In this document: one piece after another, positions 38,701-46,254 of the stretch
How positions within the stretch are numbered: the first letter of the stretch is position 1
Layout of the letters: each line of letters begins with the position of its first letter
Assembly: GCF_032854445.1 (NCBI RefSeq)
Contig: NC_088295.1
Span: 88,706,644 to 88,770,643 of the forward strand
Reading direction: 5' to 3'
DNA length: 64,000 bases
Origin: Liolophura sinensis
Lineage: Eukaryota > Mollusca > Polyplacophora > Chitonida > Chitonidae
The notes under the pieces: generated by a model
What the model was told of the DNA's origin: nothing
The model's input: the letters and a program-made list of their open reading frames with translations, nothing else
Database searches by the model: none
Made by a program: the position numbers and the translations under genes

Positions 38701-41700
38701 TATGCATGTACACAAAAAAAAAGTAATCTGTTCTTACTATATGGGAATAAACTGTGCTTAAACTAGTTTACAAACACTATTAAACCTGTTAAGTCAAATG
38801 ATAAAATATAACAATTTATAACATGTACATGTACAAACCAAGTTAACAGTGAAAGATTTCCCTGGTAGTTTCCAACCACCATAATGCTGGGGTGTATTCT
38901 GGACTATGGTGTAATTAATTAAAGAACACCAATTAAAGAAATCAATAAATCAATCTCCAGGGTCTACATGTGGATGCGGTATCAATGTTAACATAACTTA
39001 GTATCAGTTAAAAAAACACAGCTCACAAAAACACTTAGTACAGACTTCAAACAAAAGGAGATGTTAGAGTTATGATGAGGTGAAGGGTTATTAGAACATC
39101 ACAGTGAGATTGAATAGACATCACACATGTGGCACTCAGATGTGAACCCAGCACTGCAATCCATATTACTAAAACTGGACAGATGGATAAAAAATGTGAT
39201 TACTGCAGCATTTGGGTGCCAGTTCCGTCCGAGAGAAGCTACATGAACTGAAGTGTTGGTAGGATGAGCAGACTCCTGTATAGTAACCTCCTTCAGCATT
39301 AAATAATATAAACACAAGAACTAAGTAAATAAAACTCCTGGATATCCATGTGAAATAGATGAACTCTGTAGTGCAAACAGCATAATACTGCCTTACTGTA
39401 AAAATAACTGTAAAGCAGTACTATGACATAACTACTAAAACAAGTTCATAAACATTGTAAATGTAAGTTTAAAGAGACAATCTACCCTGGCTAAGTGTAC
39501 AGAGAGATAAATTTGTATGCAGAGGAGCTTTACAGACAAGTGTTTGGTGAAGACAGGCACAATGAAGTCCTTACCTTGCCACTGTTACTGTCACTGTCCT
39601 CATCATCATCCTCAAAATCCTCATCATAGTCCTGCATTATAACAAGGACAATCATTCAGCTTTGTTTCTGTAACACAAAACTTCACAACCTTGCTAGTGA
39701 AACCAGTTTCCATAGTCAATGTGTCTATTATAGCAGGTGTGCCTGGGATAACAAACAACCCAAATTGTTCACTGTAATTTTCTTTATGCCATTAATCAAT
39801 AGGAATGTATTACCAGATCCACGGACAGGCACTCCAAATATCAAGCTATATTATACTATGCTATACTAGCCTACACCTTCAATACATAACAGTTTACCTC
39901 AAAGTCATCCTCGTAATCATCACCCACATCTTCAGCTGCAGGAGCTAAGTTTGCAGGCTCCCGGATATCTTTCTCCCCATCCCTTGAGGAAACCTGTAGA
40001 AGCAGATAGTAACAGAAACACAGTAGATGAAGATGTGACATTAACGTTTGCAGAATTTCCCAGATATCACTGGAATCATGACCCATAAGTGATATTCACC
40101 TAACAGCCATGTTTATCCATCCACCATATAAAATTGGCAACAATCAATAGGGGAGATTGATTTAAGATCTGTGATTCACCAAATATATAGAATACTGAAA
40201 AAGAAACATAGAAATGATGAAAAGATTTCACATGAGAGGGCATGAAAAATTGCTTGTAAATACACTGTATGGTCTTTCCAACTTATAAGGTGGTATATAA
40301 GTTGTCTTTGCATGATAACATTCTAAAGAAGTAAGTGATGCATGTCTAATAAATTTATCTGAATGTAAATCTTACATCTACATCCAAACACATACGTCTA
40401 ATGTGAATTATGGTAATATTTATGAATACAATAAAAATATAAACATGATTAAAATTCTGTTTATACACACAAATTCGAGCACAAATACATTTAATAAACA
40501 AATCTCCTATTGGATCATTATTATTCAAAGATAAAACACCAAAAGGTGGACCCAAATAACCATAATACAAAAATTCTTTTGAAAGAAAATCTAAAGAAAA
40601 TATTGAAGACAACATTTACAAAATAACTTTTTACACAAGTTTAAATAAGTCTACATAATTTTAATGTTTCCTCCATCCTTAACATATAATGTCAACTTAA
40701 CATCTATCTTGGTAACCCATTTAATATCTGGTGGAGCAATTCTGTGATATCCCAATGTTTTGGAAGTCAGGAGAGTGGTAACATAAAGCAATCAGCAAGC
40801 TGACATGATACTCTGAGACTACTCTGAAGTCTGGTGTCATTAGTACTGTAAAGGGGTGATGTATGTCCTTGATTCACTTAAAGATATATGGAATGCACCC
40901 GGGAGTTTCTCTAGATGAATCACTTGATACTTGGTGAATATAAGGCTAATTATTCCACTTCAGGCCAACAACCAGGAAACACAGCCACAATATCAACTTA
41001 TCGTTTCACAAACACAATCAGCCTCACACACTCCCTAACAATTATTTTATTCATCAATAAGATATCTTTTTTGTCTAAAATATGTTCATTTGTTAAAACC
41101 TAGTGCAGTCAAACTCATCCTACTACCAAATGTGCTGCAATATACAGAGGAGATTACATTGAAAATATAATGGTACTTTGTCCCTCAAGATTTACTTGTG
41201 TATCCATCGAGCTGGAGGTTTTGTTCTTGTTCATTGCATCAAGCCAATCAACAAGAGTTATCTCCCTTTAGACTCAATAATTCAAAAGTATACATTTTCA
41301 TCAAGTTTATTGCAAAACGCATGACATCCAAGGATTTCAAATAAAAAGAGCAAGCTAATGAAACATACCTCATCTTCCCTGGAATCATCATCTCTGTGGA
41401 GTCTTTTATCATCTTCATCTCTGTGCCATCTTCTATCATCATTTTTGTGATGCCTTCTATTGTCGTCATCTTTATGTCTTTTGTCATCATCTCTGTATCT
41501 TCTTCTGTCATCATCATCTTTGTGTCTTCTTCTCTCACCTTCATCTCTGTGTCTTCTTCTGTCATCATCACCTTTATGCCTTCTGCTGCCATCATCATCT
41601 CTGTGTCTTATTCTGTCATCATCATCTCTGTGTCTTCTTCTGTCCTTATCATCTCTGTGTCTCCTTCTGTCATCATCATCTCTGTGTCTTCTTCTGTCAT

Positions 41701-44700
41701 CATCATCCTTGTGTTTTCTTCTGTCATCATCACCTTTATGTCTTCTTCTGTCATCATCATCTTTATGTCTTTTTCTATCATCATCATCTCTGTGTCTTCT
41801 TTTGTCATCACCTTTATGTCTTTTTCGGTCTTCTTCATCTTTGTGCTCTCTCCTACCATCTTCCTTGTGTCTTCTCTCATCGTCATCTTTATGACGCCTT
41901 CTTTCATCATCCTTTTTGTGTCTTCTCTCATCATCATACCTGTCATCATTTTTTTTAGATTTCCGTCGTTCTTCATCTTTGGTCGACTTTCCTCTGTCCT
42001 CAGATGCATCTTTTCTTCGCCGCTCGCTGTCTTCCCTTTCTCGTTCATGGTGGGACTTTCTCTCCCCATCCCTGTCATGTTTTCTGTCATCATCCCCACG
42101 ATGTCTCTTATCCCGATCTCTGTTTCGGTGGTCACGCTCATCATTCCTACCATTATGTTTATTATCCTTGCTGTTTATTTGGTCCTCTACTTCTCTCTGT
42201 AAACAACAAATATATCTGCTTTAGATCCTATGTAGGATCACCGATAATAAAGTAGAAATAAAAGCATCTCCACATAGATTTTAACTGTTTACACTGGTTT
42301 TTAATTCTCTAGCCCAATTTTCATCACGAGAATTGATCTCGGGATAAGGAAAGAAAGCTACTGTAGTTTAAACTGTTAACTTTAGGTCATTTGTAGATGC
42401 CTTTATTTCTTCATTAATAAAAATACTGGTAAACCTGAAATTCATGTGAACATTAAGAATCAGTATCAGTACCAAAAGAGGGCATACCTCCTGCTTTATT
42501 TTTGTGTCGAGGAGTACACATCTAGAGCTGAGTACACAATCACACCAATTATACTAGCAGACAACATATCGTCTATATTCCACTACAGTCATCTCACAAG
42601 CACTCCGGAAATACCCTATGTATGTTCATATACAAATGCATGTGCATACAAATTACAGCAATGTGTAATACATGTATTCTCTGCTCTTATCTCAAAACTC
42701 TACCAAAGAAAATCATAGCCAAGCATAGGAAACCTAAAAATGAGGTCATTATTTTAGGCATCTTGGAATCGAGAAAATATCCTCCATTTTCAATATACAC
42801 AAAGAATGGGCAAGTAAATCACCTATTCAAATGGAATGTATATTTATAACTCACTGATTTCCTTTCTTCCCTCTTACGCCGATGCCTCTCTTCTCTTTCC
42901 TCATCTCTATTATAGCGGTCCTCTTTCTTGGCATCATATTTGTCCTTTAAATCAGACAGATCGGGAAGCACTTATACTGACAATAACATAATTGCATGCA
43001 TACTTTTATATTCTGAAAATATGTCTTTCTTTACTGCAAAATAATTTTGATCACTCAAAGTCTGATCAGAAGGCAATGGTCAGTAGGAGTGACTTCCCTT
43101 TATCCCAGACCACATAAATGCAATCACCATGACAATGGGATCTACACACAATTAAAACTCTAAATTTATTTTGATGGTAACAATGGAAAAGTAAAGATAA
43201 AAACTTTCTATCAAGCTAATGAAAAATGCTCCAAAAAACATTTCATTTCCAGTATTCTACAACTTAAATAGATTCTCAACTTGTGAATACTGTAATTACC
43301 CATAGTGAACATTTGGTGATGACTGTGTGAAATTTTTCCATTATTTTGTACACGTTACATTATTTTTATAGTTATGTGTTCTGAAACCAACAAAAGATAC
43401 ATAATTAAAGTACAGGACATTTTACAGCAAAACTGAACGAATGAAATGAAAGAACCATTAATGAATTTCTTTCACCATGAAATCTTCCAAAACAGGGGAA
43501 CCCTGTAAAGAACAATTTTGTAAAAGTTGGAACGCTTTGCATTCAGTTAACTATGCTACGAATAAAACTCACTTCATCCCTGGAGTGACGTGATCGGCTA
43601 CTGTCATTTTTATGCCGGGACTTCCTGTCATCTTCCTTGTCTTTACTATGCCTTTCCTTACGATCTGAAATTATAGACAACAACCAATGCTGGGAATGAA
43701 TACTGTCATGATTAACATCCAAATTTATCCCACATCCACAAAGGTAAGATTTTTTAGCAAAGTAATAGTCTAACTATAGAATTTACACTAAGCACAGAGT
43801 CAAAGTTACCCATGGGGATATTCAATAGTGCGTTGTTAACAATGATAAAAGATTAACAAGAAGTTCAAACAATAGCATGTGACAGAGTCTGTCCATAAAA
43901 CCCAAATAAAATTCAACTTTCAGATGGAACAAATCATAAACCTTTTAGAAACGATCAGCGTGGTTGTCCCTGCTTTAACACGACTCGTAGAGGCCAGTAG
44001 AAAACTATGAGATGTTCTTGTGTACAAATTAGTAAGCCTTCCTCGTAGATTTACAATGTAACCTCTTCCCTTCAAATGAAAGTGGCTTGTACTGGGCAAC
44101 TGCCCATGTTCAAATGCAGGTTCCACTGACTGTGGCTGGAAATTTGCCAGTTACCAGGTACATGCAGTGGGGCATTCCCTGTGCTGCATCGGTTTCTTTC
44201 ACTCATGACCCTGTCTGCATGTATATTCTGACATACAAGTGATTTTGCCACCTTTTAAAGCTCAGTGAAAATGCACATACAGTTGTCCTCATTCCACTAC
44301 TATTTAAGGTGGTAACCAGAAAAGGATTTTTTTTGTATAGTTTAATTTGAATATCAACACACGATAATCAACACATTAGACAAGGCTAATTAATTATTAT
44401 ACAGATGTGCTACTATTTTGACCTTTGTGGCCATGCAACTTTTCTCGTCTACCTTTCCCTTTATCATCTGCATTAGCCTTGTCTTTTTTGTGTTCTCTGC
44501 CATCCCTCTTGTCGCCCCGTTCACCCCGGATCTCTTTTAAGGACTTCTCTAATTCTTCTGGTCTCCATGTGTCCTCCTTCGATCTTGTCTATAATCAGAA
44601 CAAAATGTATCACAAATACCTGAAAATAGCTGAATGTAACACAATTTGTAGGCTTGCATGCCATGCATGTATACGTACCATTGTATAAAGCTTACAGTTA

Positions 44701-45709
44701 CACATGTATTAATTAGAGACCATCAGGTTTCATGTTCAAGCAGCACAAACTATTTAATTCAGTTACCATTTGACAAAACTTTAACCTAAAAAGTGTCAAT
44801 GCTACAATGACATCATGGTGATGTCACTTTGTGGAATAAGGTTGTCGCTATGGCACACTGGACCAGATCAGTGCATTACAATGCTCCATGATGAAGCATG
44901 ACATGTGCGTAGCTGCCCAAGATGGTGGCAGTGGCTAATAAGTGTATGCAGTGGAAGCCATCATGGCTGTAATAAATCTATTCTAAAGCGAATAGGGAGG
45001 TATGGTGGCAGTGCGTAGGTATGAACAAGACCTATTCGATAAAAAACACCATTGGCATGAGCCTTCGTTGAGTGCAAAATTAACACCGTTAGCATTGATA
45101 CTCCAATGATGCTTGACCAATGTTAAAAAAACGAGATGGGATCATGTCTTTTGGGGCTAACCAGCTGCCTGTACTTTAGTTTGAGATTGCTCTGACTCTT
45201 TGGTTTGGCAAAATTGGGTTCGGCCAAGGATGGCCCCAAACCAACGTCATAGCGCGTTTAAAAACCCAATGCAGTTACCTGCCCTTGTCAAATATATCGA
45301 GCACACCCTTTCACTCAGACCACCATCACGGAATCTCAGGTCCACGCAGCCTAGGAAATAGCCGATTGGCGTGCATGTGATACACTGACAGACGAAAAGA
45401 TAAGGAACATGTGTTTGCAAATTTCGGGCCATGGAGATGTACTAGATCTGGGTAATTACCAGTTTCTGTCTCAAACTCCGTGACACACTGCAACAGCAAC
45501 TGCATCAGGTTTTTAAATGAAGCACGCTGACGCTGGTTTGGGGCCATCCTTTGCCGAACAAAATTTTGCCAAAACTAACGTGTGAGAAGTCTCGGACTGA
45601 CCACATCACCATCATGTACTTCACCCTGCATATGTGCGCTCTCCTGGACACAAACCAAACGTTAGGAAGAAAGTGATAAAATATGACCGCAAACCTTTTC
45701 TGATGGCAT
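23595..45709 (-). CDS. DYNC2I1: WDR60 / dynein-2 intermediate chain 1 (whole gene, 27 exons)
   Basis: Intermediate chain of cytoplasmic dynein-2, the motor for retrograde intraflagellar transport in cilia. Residue order: TRSKEDTWRPEEL near the N-terminus, about 330 residues of Arg/Lys/His-Asp rich low-complexity sequence, the acidic YEDDFE/YDEDFED motifs, EVLKALDAENDRL, DLPPVKEYDLYIRNFG, YVQTNEDNIEREIQTEE, then a C-terminal WD-repeat propeller (GVLCVWN, GSLALWDLRE, SATVNLWVV, GTVRLYH, LTVYDL). Twenty-six exons from 44588 to 23595 sum to 3213 bases, exactly 1071 codons with stop, and every junction keeps phase. With the proposed first exon the protein is 1075 residues, close to the ~1066 of human WDR60. 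Weak points: the first exon and the donor of the exon at 38492-38584. It is divergently paired with E-Syt. Confidence 0.95.
23973..24045 (-). CDS. DYNC2I1: WDR60 exon 26
   Basis: Acceptor TTCCCTCACAG, donor CAACTG|GTGAGT. Encodes AVGLSLSPDTYSRGSGEPGR then HPQL, in phase with both neighbours. Other nearby AGs fall out of frame. Confidence 0.85.
24548..24725 (-). CDS. DYNC2I1: WDR60 exon 25: WSRSRPAVFYIL blade
   Basis: Acceptor GGTGTTTCAG, donor CCAGGAAG|GTAAACG. Encodes KKALITWPPQDDGVGVVSVQ, WSRSRPAVFYILYNNSTLTV and YDLVETDSVPASVDQ, matching WSPTRPAVFLV and IYIWDL of vertebrates. Confidence 0.96.
24825..24966 (+). repeat. SINE copy in WDR60 intron
   Basis: Contains ATGGTCGTGGGTTTCCTCCT, CACCATAATGCTGGCTC and AAGTGAAATATTCTTCAA, with an AAATACATAAATA tail. 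Antisense to WDR60. Confidence 0.8.
26313..26358 (-). CDS. DYNC2I1: WDR60 exon 24: AGCADGTVRLYH blade
   Basis: Acceptor GTGTTTCAG, donor CTCAA|GTAAGTG. Encodes AGCADGTVRLYHTNS. Confidence 0.95.
26685..26743 (-). CDS. DYNC2I1: WDR60 exon 23: VDFSPFGKPCFL
   Basis: Acceptor GGCATTCCAG, donor TTTCTT|GTAAGTA. Encodes DAPVNITCVDFSPFGKPCFL, matching the VIDFSPFGEPIFLAG segment across the next junction. Confidence 0.96.
27000..27066 (-). CDS. DYNC2I1: WDR60 exon 22
   Basis: Acceptor TTATGGCAG, donor TTGTCAG|GTATAT. Encodes GFLVHGVRFGSKPIPRSYLG then LS. Confidence 0.92.
27150..27280 (+). repeat. SINE copy in WDR60 intron
   Basis: Contains GATGGTCGTGGGTTTCCCCC, AATGCTGGCCGCCGTTGCAT and GAAATATTCTTGAGTACAGC with a CAAATAAATAAAT tail. 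Antisense to WDR60. Confidence 0.85.
27493..27580 (-). CDS. DYNC2I1: WDR60 exon 21
   Basis: Acceptor CTACCCCTAG, donor GATGCT|GTGAGTC. Encodes RDLRLRSALKVTCLRLNPAD then PNQFVVGTDA; the FxxGTD strand is conserved. Confidence 0.95.
27932..28050 (-). CDS. DYNC2I1: WDR60 exon 20: SDLGLLPGGRVKL
   Basis: Acceptor CCTGTTCAG, donor GGCCAG|GTATGG. Encodes VVAEIPTPDPAGSPSDLGLL and PGGRVKLLKSSSF, nearly identical to the SDLGLMPGGRVKL block of vertebrates. Confidence 0.96.
28427..28491 (-). CDS. DYNC2I1: WDR60 exon 19: VDESATVNLW blade
   Basis: Acceptor GCATTGTAG, donor TTATGG|GTAGGT. Encodes DSGSGASFQIVSVDESATVN then LW, matching SLDESGVLNVW of vertebrate WDR60. Confidence 0.95.
28911..28939 (-). CDS. 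DYNC2I1: WDR60 exon 18 (29-base microexon)
   Basis: Acceptor CGTTTTTGCAG, donor CAGACG|GTATGA. Encodes SSKSLTSISD; its phases (2 in, 1 out) bridge exons 17 and 19 exactly. Confidence 0.8.
29611..29683 (-). CDS. DYNC2I1: WDR60 exon 17
   Basis: Acceptor GCCTTCTCCAG, donor TGTAG|GTAAGTG. Encodes AGVLGDDNHQSSVVTVTPTI then PAVC, aligning with the GILxxxNHRSPL region of vertebrates. Confidence 0.9.
30150..30672. repeat. 68-86-bp tandem array of WDR60 exon 16 end plus donor
   Basis: Seven units counting the functional exon end, the last partial. Each reads (minus strand) TGTGTGAGGTCTGGGG...CCCACCTACAACACAG, then the start of the intron. The donor GT is intact in some units (4 and 5; unit 2 keeps GT with a changed last exon base) and lost in others (GT to TT in unit 3, GT to AT in unit 6). 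Units 4 and 5 share a 12-base deletion. Confidence 0.9.
30618..30726 (-). CDS. DYNC2I1: WDR60 exon 16: GSLALWDLRE blade
   Basis: Acceptor CATTGCCAG, donor AACACAG|GTATGTG, phase 0 to 1. Encodes VDGSLALWDLREAASLHQ followed by CVRSGDADICLRHPTYNT. Joining to the next exon gives PTYNTAGVL, which supports the splice. Distal tandem copies of the exon end read DIWLRHPTYNT, so this functional copy may have lost the usual Trp to Cys. The last 55 bases seed the adjoining array. Confidence 0.9.
31496..31571 (-). CDS. DYNC2I1: WDR60 exon 15
   Basis: Acceptor GTGTTTGCAG, donor GGTATG|GTAAGT. Encodes KILVCDSMVGSCCFSPSHSA then LVFAGM. Confidence 0.93.
31715..31850 (+). repeat. SINE copy in WDR60 intron
   Basis: Contains GATGATCGTGGGTTTCCTCC, GTGAAATATTCTTGAGTATG and a CAAATAAACAAA tail; the middle is shortened. 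Antisense to WDR60. Confidence 0.8.
32931..33007 (-). CDS. DYNC2I1: WDR60 exon 14: first WD blade (GVLCVWN)
   Basis: Acceptor GTATTGCAG, donor CAGAA|GTAAGT. Encodes LLDQMGVLCVWNTTEPSVPQ, matching the YVLCVWD strand of vertebrate WDR60. Confidence 0.93.
33328..33404 (-). CDS. DYNC2I1: WDR60 exon 13
   Basis: Acceptor ATTTTGTAG, donor CAACAG|GTATGT. Encodes RYVQKMYFSPSQSNLLLTLY then SPSQQ, leading into the first propeller blade. Confidence 0.9.
33628..33745 (-). CDS. DYNC2I1: WDR60 exon 12
   Basis: Acceptor TGTGTCAAG, donor CTACAAG|GTAAAC. Encodes VISILLEEEKCGEE and EGYSLLGTPAFLQ, matching the VMAVLLEE region before the WD repeats. Phase 0 to 1. Confidence 0.9.
34051..34154 (-). CDS. DYNC2I1: WDR60 exon 11
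   Basis: Acceptor GATGTTGCCAG, donor GGACAG|GTAAGC. Encodes DEEEETISIHKVVSADLGKL and SRFINKAGQ in phase with its neighbours. Confidence 0.85.
34600..34945 (+). repeat. Long SINE copy with tRNA-like head and (AGTC)n tail
   Basis: The head has a B-box-like GGTTCGACC at about 34645. The body ends with CCGTCATATAAGTGAAATAA and GAGTATGGCATAAAAC. The tail is (AGTC)5, unlike the usual (AAAT)n. Antisense to WDR60. Confidence 0.65.
35221..36458. other. WDR60 intron with GC-richer islands
   Basis: Intron between exons 10 and 11. Two GC-richer islands, 35640-35830 and 36225-36360, have short open frames and donor-like GTs. Since exons 10 and 11 already join in phase, neither is needed; an alternative exon is possible but unsupported. 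Confidence 0.3.
36459..36570 (-). CDS. DYNC2I1: WDR60 exon 10: YVQTNEDNIEREIQTEE
   Basis: Acceptor GGTTTGTGAAG, donor GTGGGC|GTGAGTA; phase 0 to 1. Encodes VYVQTNEDNIEREIQTEELE and WSQHPSDDAVVCG, closely matching vertebrate WDR60. Confidence 0.95.
36628..37596. repeat. ~53-bp minisatellite made from WDR60 exon 9 end plus donor
   Basis: About 18 units at a ~53-base period. On the minus strand each reads (C/T)CTTTGG(T/C)C.CCCTGACACA then AGACAG|GTATGTCT, copying the true exon end GGCCGCTCTGACACAAGACAG and its donor at 37597. Units alternate between two forms (CTTGTGTCAGGGCGACCAAAG and TTTGTTTCAGGGTGGACAAAG on the plus strand). The array fills most of the intron between exons 9 and 10. Confidence 0.9.
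37597..37836 (-). CDS. DYNC2I1: WDR60 exon 9: DLPPVKEYDLYIRNFG core
   Basis: Eighty codons, phase 0 to 0, acceptor GTCACCACAG. Encodes FINFVSAKQRTLSDK, LLQMIDLDVASYDMFDLPPV and KEYDLYIRNFGRSDTRQ, one of the best-conserved WDR60 segments. The donor is GACAG|GTACATG. The last ~35 bases and the donor are the seed of the tandem array in the following intron. Confidence 0.95.
38105..38325. mobile_element. Possible short foldback element
   Basis: Left GTTCACAAAACAATCTTAC...GTCAAAATTTCAA and right TTGAAATTTTGGCTTAAGTC are imperfect inverted copies about 200 bases apart, resembling the CAGTTTCACAAA-type MITE at 3353. Intronic in WDR60. Confidence 0.35.
38492..38584 (-). CDS. DYNC2I1: WDR60 exon 8: EVLKALDAENDRL helix
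   Basis: Acceptor TTGTTCCGCAG (CCTCAG six bases later is also possible, same frame). Encodes NEVDEVLKALDAENDRLMAE then SRRSYASDS, matching the conserved ALNAEN region of WDR60. The 3' end is uncertain: TCG|GTCTGT keeps phase but is weak; CAC|GTAGAA with a different next acceptor is an alternative. Confidence 0.8.
38845..38965 (+). repeat. Partial SINE copy in WDR60 intron
   Basis: Contains GATTTCCCTGGTAGTTTCC, ACCACCATAATGCTGG and an AATCAATAAATCAAT tail; body diverged. Antisense to WDR60. Confidence 0.6.
39575..39631 (-). CDS. DYNC2I1: WDR60 exon 7: acidic YDEDFED motif
   Basis: Acceptor ATAATGCAG, donor GGCAAG|GTAAGG; 19 codons, DYDEDFEDDDEDSDSNSGK. Confidence 0.9.
39898..39993 (-). CDS. 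DYNC2I1: WDR60 exon 6: acidic YEDDFE motif
   Basis: Acceptor TTCTACAG, donor TTTGAG|GTAAACT; 32 codons. Includes PAAEDVGDDYEDDFE, the acidic motif conserved in WDR60. Confidence 0.9.
39994..41368. other. WDR60 intron, nothing recognised
   Basis: AT-rich intron between exons 5 and 6 without repeat or gene signals. Confidence 0.5.
41369..42196 (-). CDS. DYNC2I1: WDR60 exon 5: 276-codon Arg/His/Asp repeat exon
   Basis: Acceptor TTGTTTACAG, donor GATGAG|GTATGTT; 828 bases, phase 0 to 0. It encodes the low-complexity N-terminal arm. The first third is irregular (DDRKHDRDGERKSHHERERE); then 8-9-residue units like RRRHKDDDD or RKHKDDDDR recur about 22 times from about 41950 to 41385. WDR60 proteins generally have a highly charged N-terminal arm, but the near-perfect 24-27 base repetition here is a local amplification. 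Long open frames on the opposite strand are shadows of this repeat. Confidence 0.9.
41385..41950. repeat. 24-27-bp coding minisatellite inside WDR60 exon 5
   Basis: Plus-strand unit resembles TCTGTCATCATCATCTCTGTGTCTTCT. Units differ mainly by whole-codon changes and keep the reading frame, so the length variation is compatible with coding. Confidence 0.85.
42855..42944 (-). CDS. DYNC2I1: WDR60 exon 4 (charged)
   Basis: Ninety bases, phase 0 to 0, encoding DKYDAKKEDRYNRDEEREER and HRRKREERKS. The acceptor (GTCTGATTTAAAG) is a poor consensus, but the donor TCA|GTGAGTT is good. Confidence 0.85.
43573..43664 (-). CDS. DYNC2I1: WDR60 exon 3 (charged)
   Basis: Acceptor TAATTTCAG, donor GATGAA|GTGAGT. 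Encodes DRKERHSKDKEDDRKSRH and a Ser/Arg stretch; enters in phase 1, leaves in phase 0. Confidence 0.9.
44453..44588 (-). CDS. DYNC2I1: WDR60 exon 2: conserved N-terminal KEDTWRPEEL motif
   Basis: Acceptor GATTATAG, donor GGGAAAG|GTAGAC. Encodes TRSKEDTWRPEELEKSLKEI and a following Gly/Arg/Lys/Asp-rich stretch. The DTW block is the conserved start of WDR60 proteins. Ends in phase 1. Confidence 0.9.
44589..45201. other. WDR60 first intron with CRE-like palindrome
   Basis: A perfect 19-base palindrome TGACATCATGGTGATGTCA lies at 44808-44826, containing two half sites of the TGACATCA (CRE/AP-1-like) kind. Nothing else recognised. Confidence 0.45.
45202..45575. mobile_element. ~370-bp inverted-repeat element near the shared promoter
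   Basis: Left arm 45203-45285 (TTTGGCAAAATTGGGTTCGG, AGGATGGCCCCAAACCAACG, TTTAAAAACCCAATGCAG) and right arm 45490-45574 read in reverse (TTTTGGCAAAATTTTGTTCG, AGGATGGCCCCAAACCAGCG, TTTAAAAACCTGATGCAG) match over ~80 bases. This is the structure of a MITE or other terminal-inverted-repeat remnant. No transposase and no clear target duplication. It lies in WDR60 intron 1. Confidence 0.75.
45695..45709 (-). CDS. DYNC2I1: WDR60 candidate first coding exon (MPSEK)
   Basis: ATG CCA TCA GAA AAG then GTTTGC gives a phase-0 donor. It would create MPSEK-TRSKEDTWRPEEL, similar in layout to vertebrate WDR60, whose short basic start precedes a TKDDTW motif. An in-frame stop lies at 45731-45733 and the -3 base is A. 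The donor is not a strong consensus, and other short exons cannot be excluded. Confidence 0.4.
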
Positions 45710-46254
45710 CTTTGTATGTAACCCGAATTGTCACACTTAACCTTGCATTGTCAGTGTGTCACCACTTAGTCCAATGTCCCCAGTTACATGTATTTTCTTC
45801 AGATTATTTACATCTCCAACGCCGCCATTTTCAAGCTTGTCAGGTATGTCCGTAAAGCGGACAGTTAGCTTTTTACGACATTCACATAATGGACTCGCCC
45901 AAATGAGTGGGGATAAACAAACTTATTTTCCTGAAAATAAGCCAGAAAATACTGAAGAGAGGCGCAAGATCAACCTATCCAAATTTGAACTCAAAAATAT
46001 ATTAATCTGTGTCAGAAGTGGTCCACTTACTTATGATATCGCTTTCTGCTAAGCTGTGCTATTTAGGACACCCCTACTATTCACGCAAAGGGTGTGACAA
46101 CGACCTGGTCCACAGTAATCAAGCCGGTCTGACGGAGAGGGTAGCAGGGGTTGAAACTCCAGAAGAAACTGTTTACAAACTACACCTGCGTCAAAGTCAA
46201 TTTCACTGATCAATGCTTGTCTGTCTCTGTGCTAGAGACTGATACGATTTGGAG
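45710..46254. promoter_or_regulatory. Bidirectional promoter region between WDR60 and E-Syt
   Basis: The 545 bases between the proposed WDR60 start (45709, minus) and the E-Syt start (46255, plus) must hold both promoters if the first exons are right. A perfect YY1-type site AAAATGGCGGC (minus, 45821-45831) lies ~120 bases upstream of the WDR60 ATG and points toward it, as YY1 sites near start sites usually do. No TATA box seen. Confidence 0.55.
45821..45831 (-). promoter_or_regulatory. YY1-type site AAAATGGCGGC
   Basis: Matches the AANATGGCGGC core exactly. The ATG within it opens a tiny upstream frame (MAALEM, then stop) ahead of the WDR60 start. Confidence 0.45.

Noticed and set aside
41396-42224. 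Long plus-strand open frames (up to 268 codons, Ile/Ser/Val-rich or Leu/Ser-rich)
   Set aside because: They lie exactly opposite WDR60 exon 5; the repeated unit lacks stops in several frames. Splice sites, phase and homology support only the minus strand.
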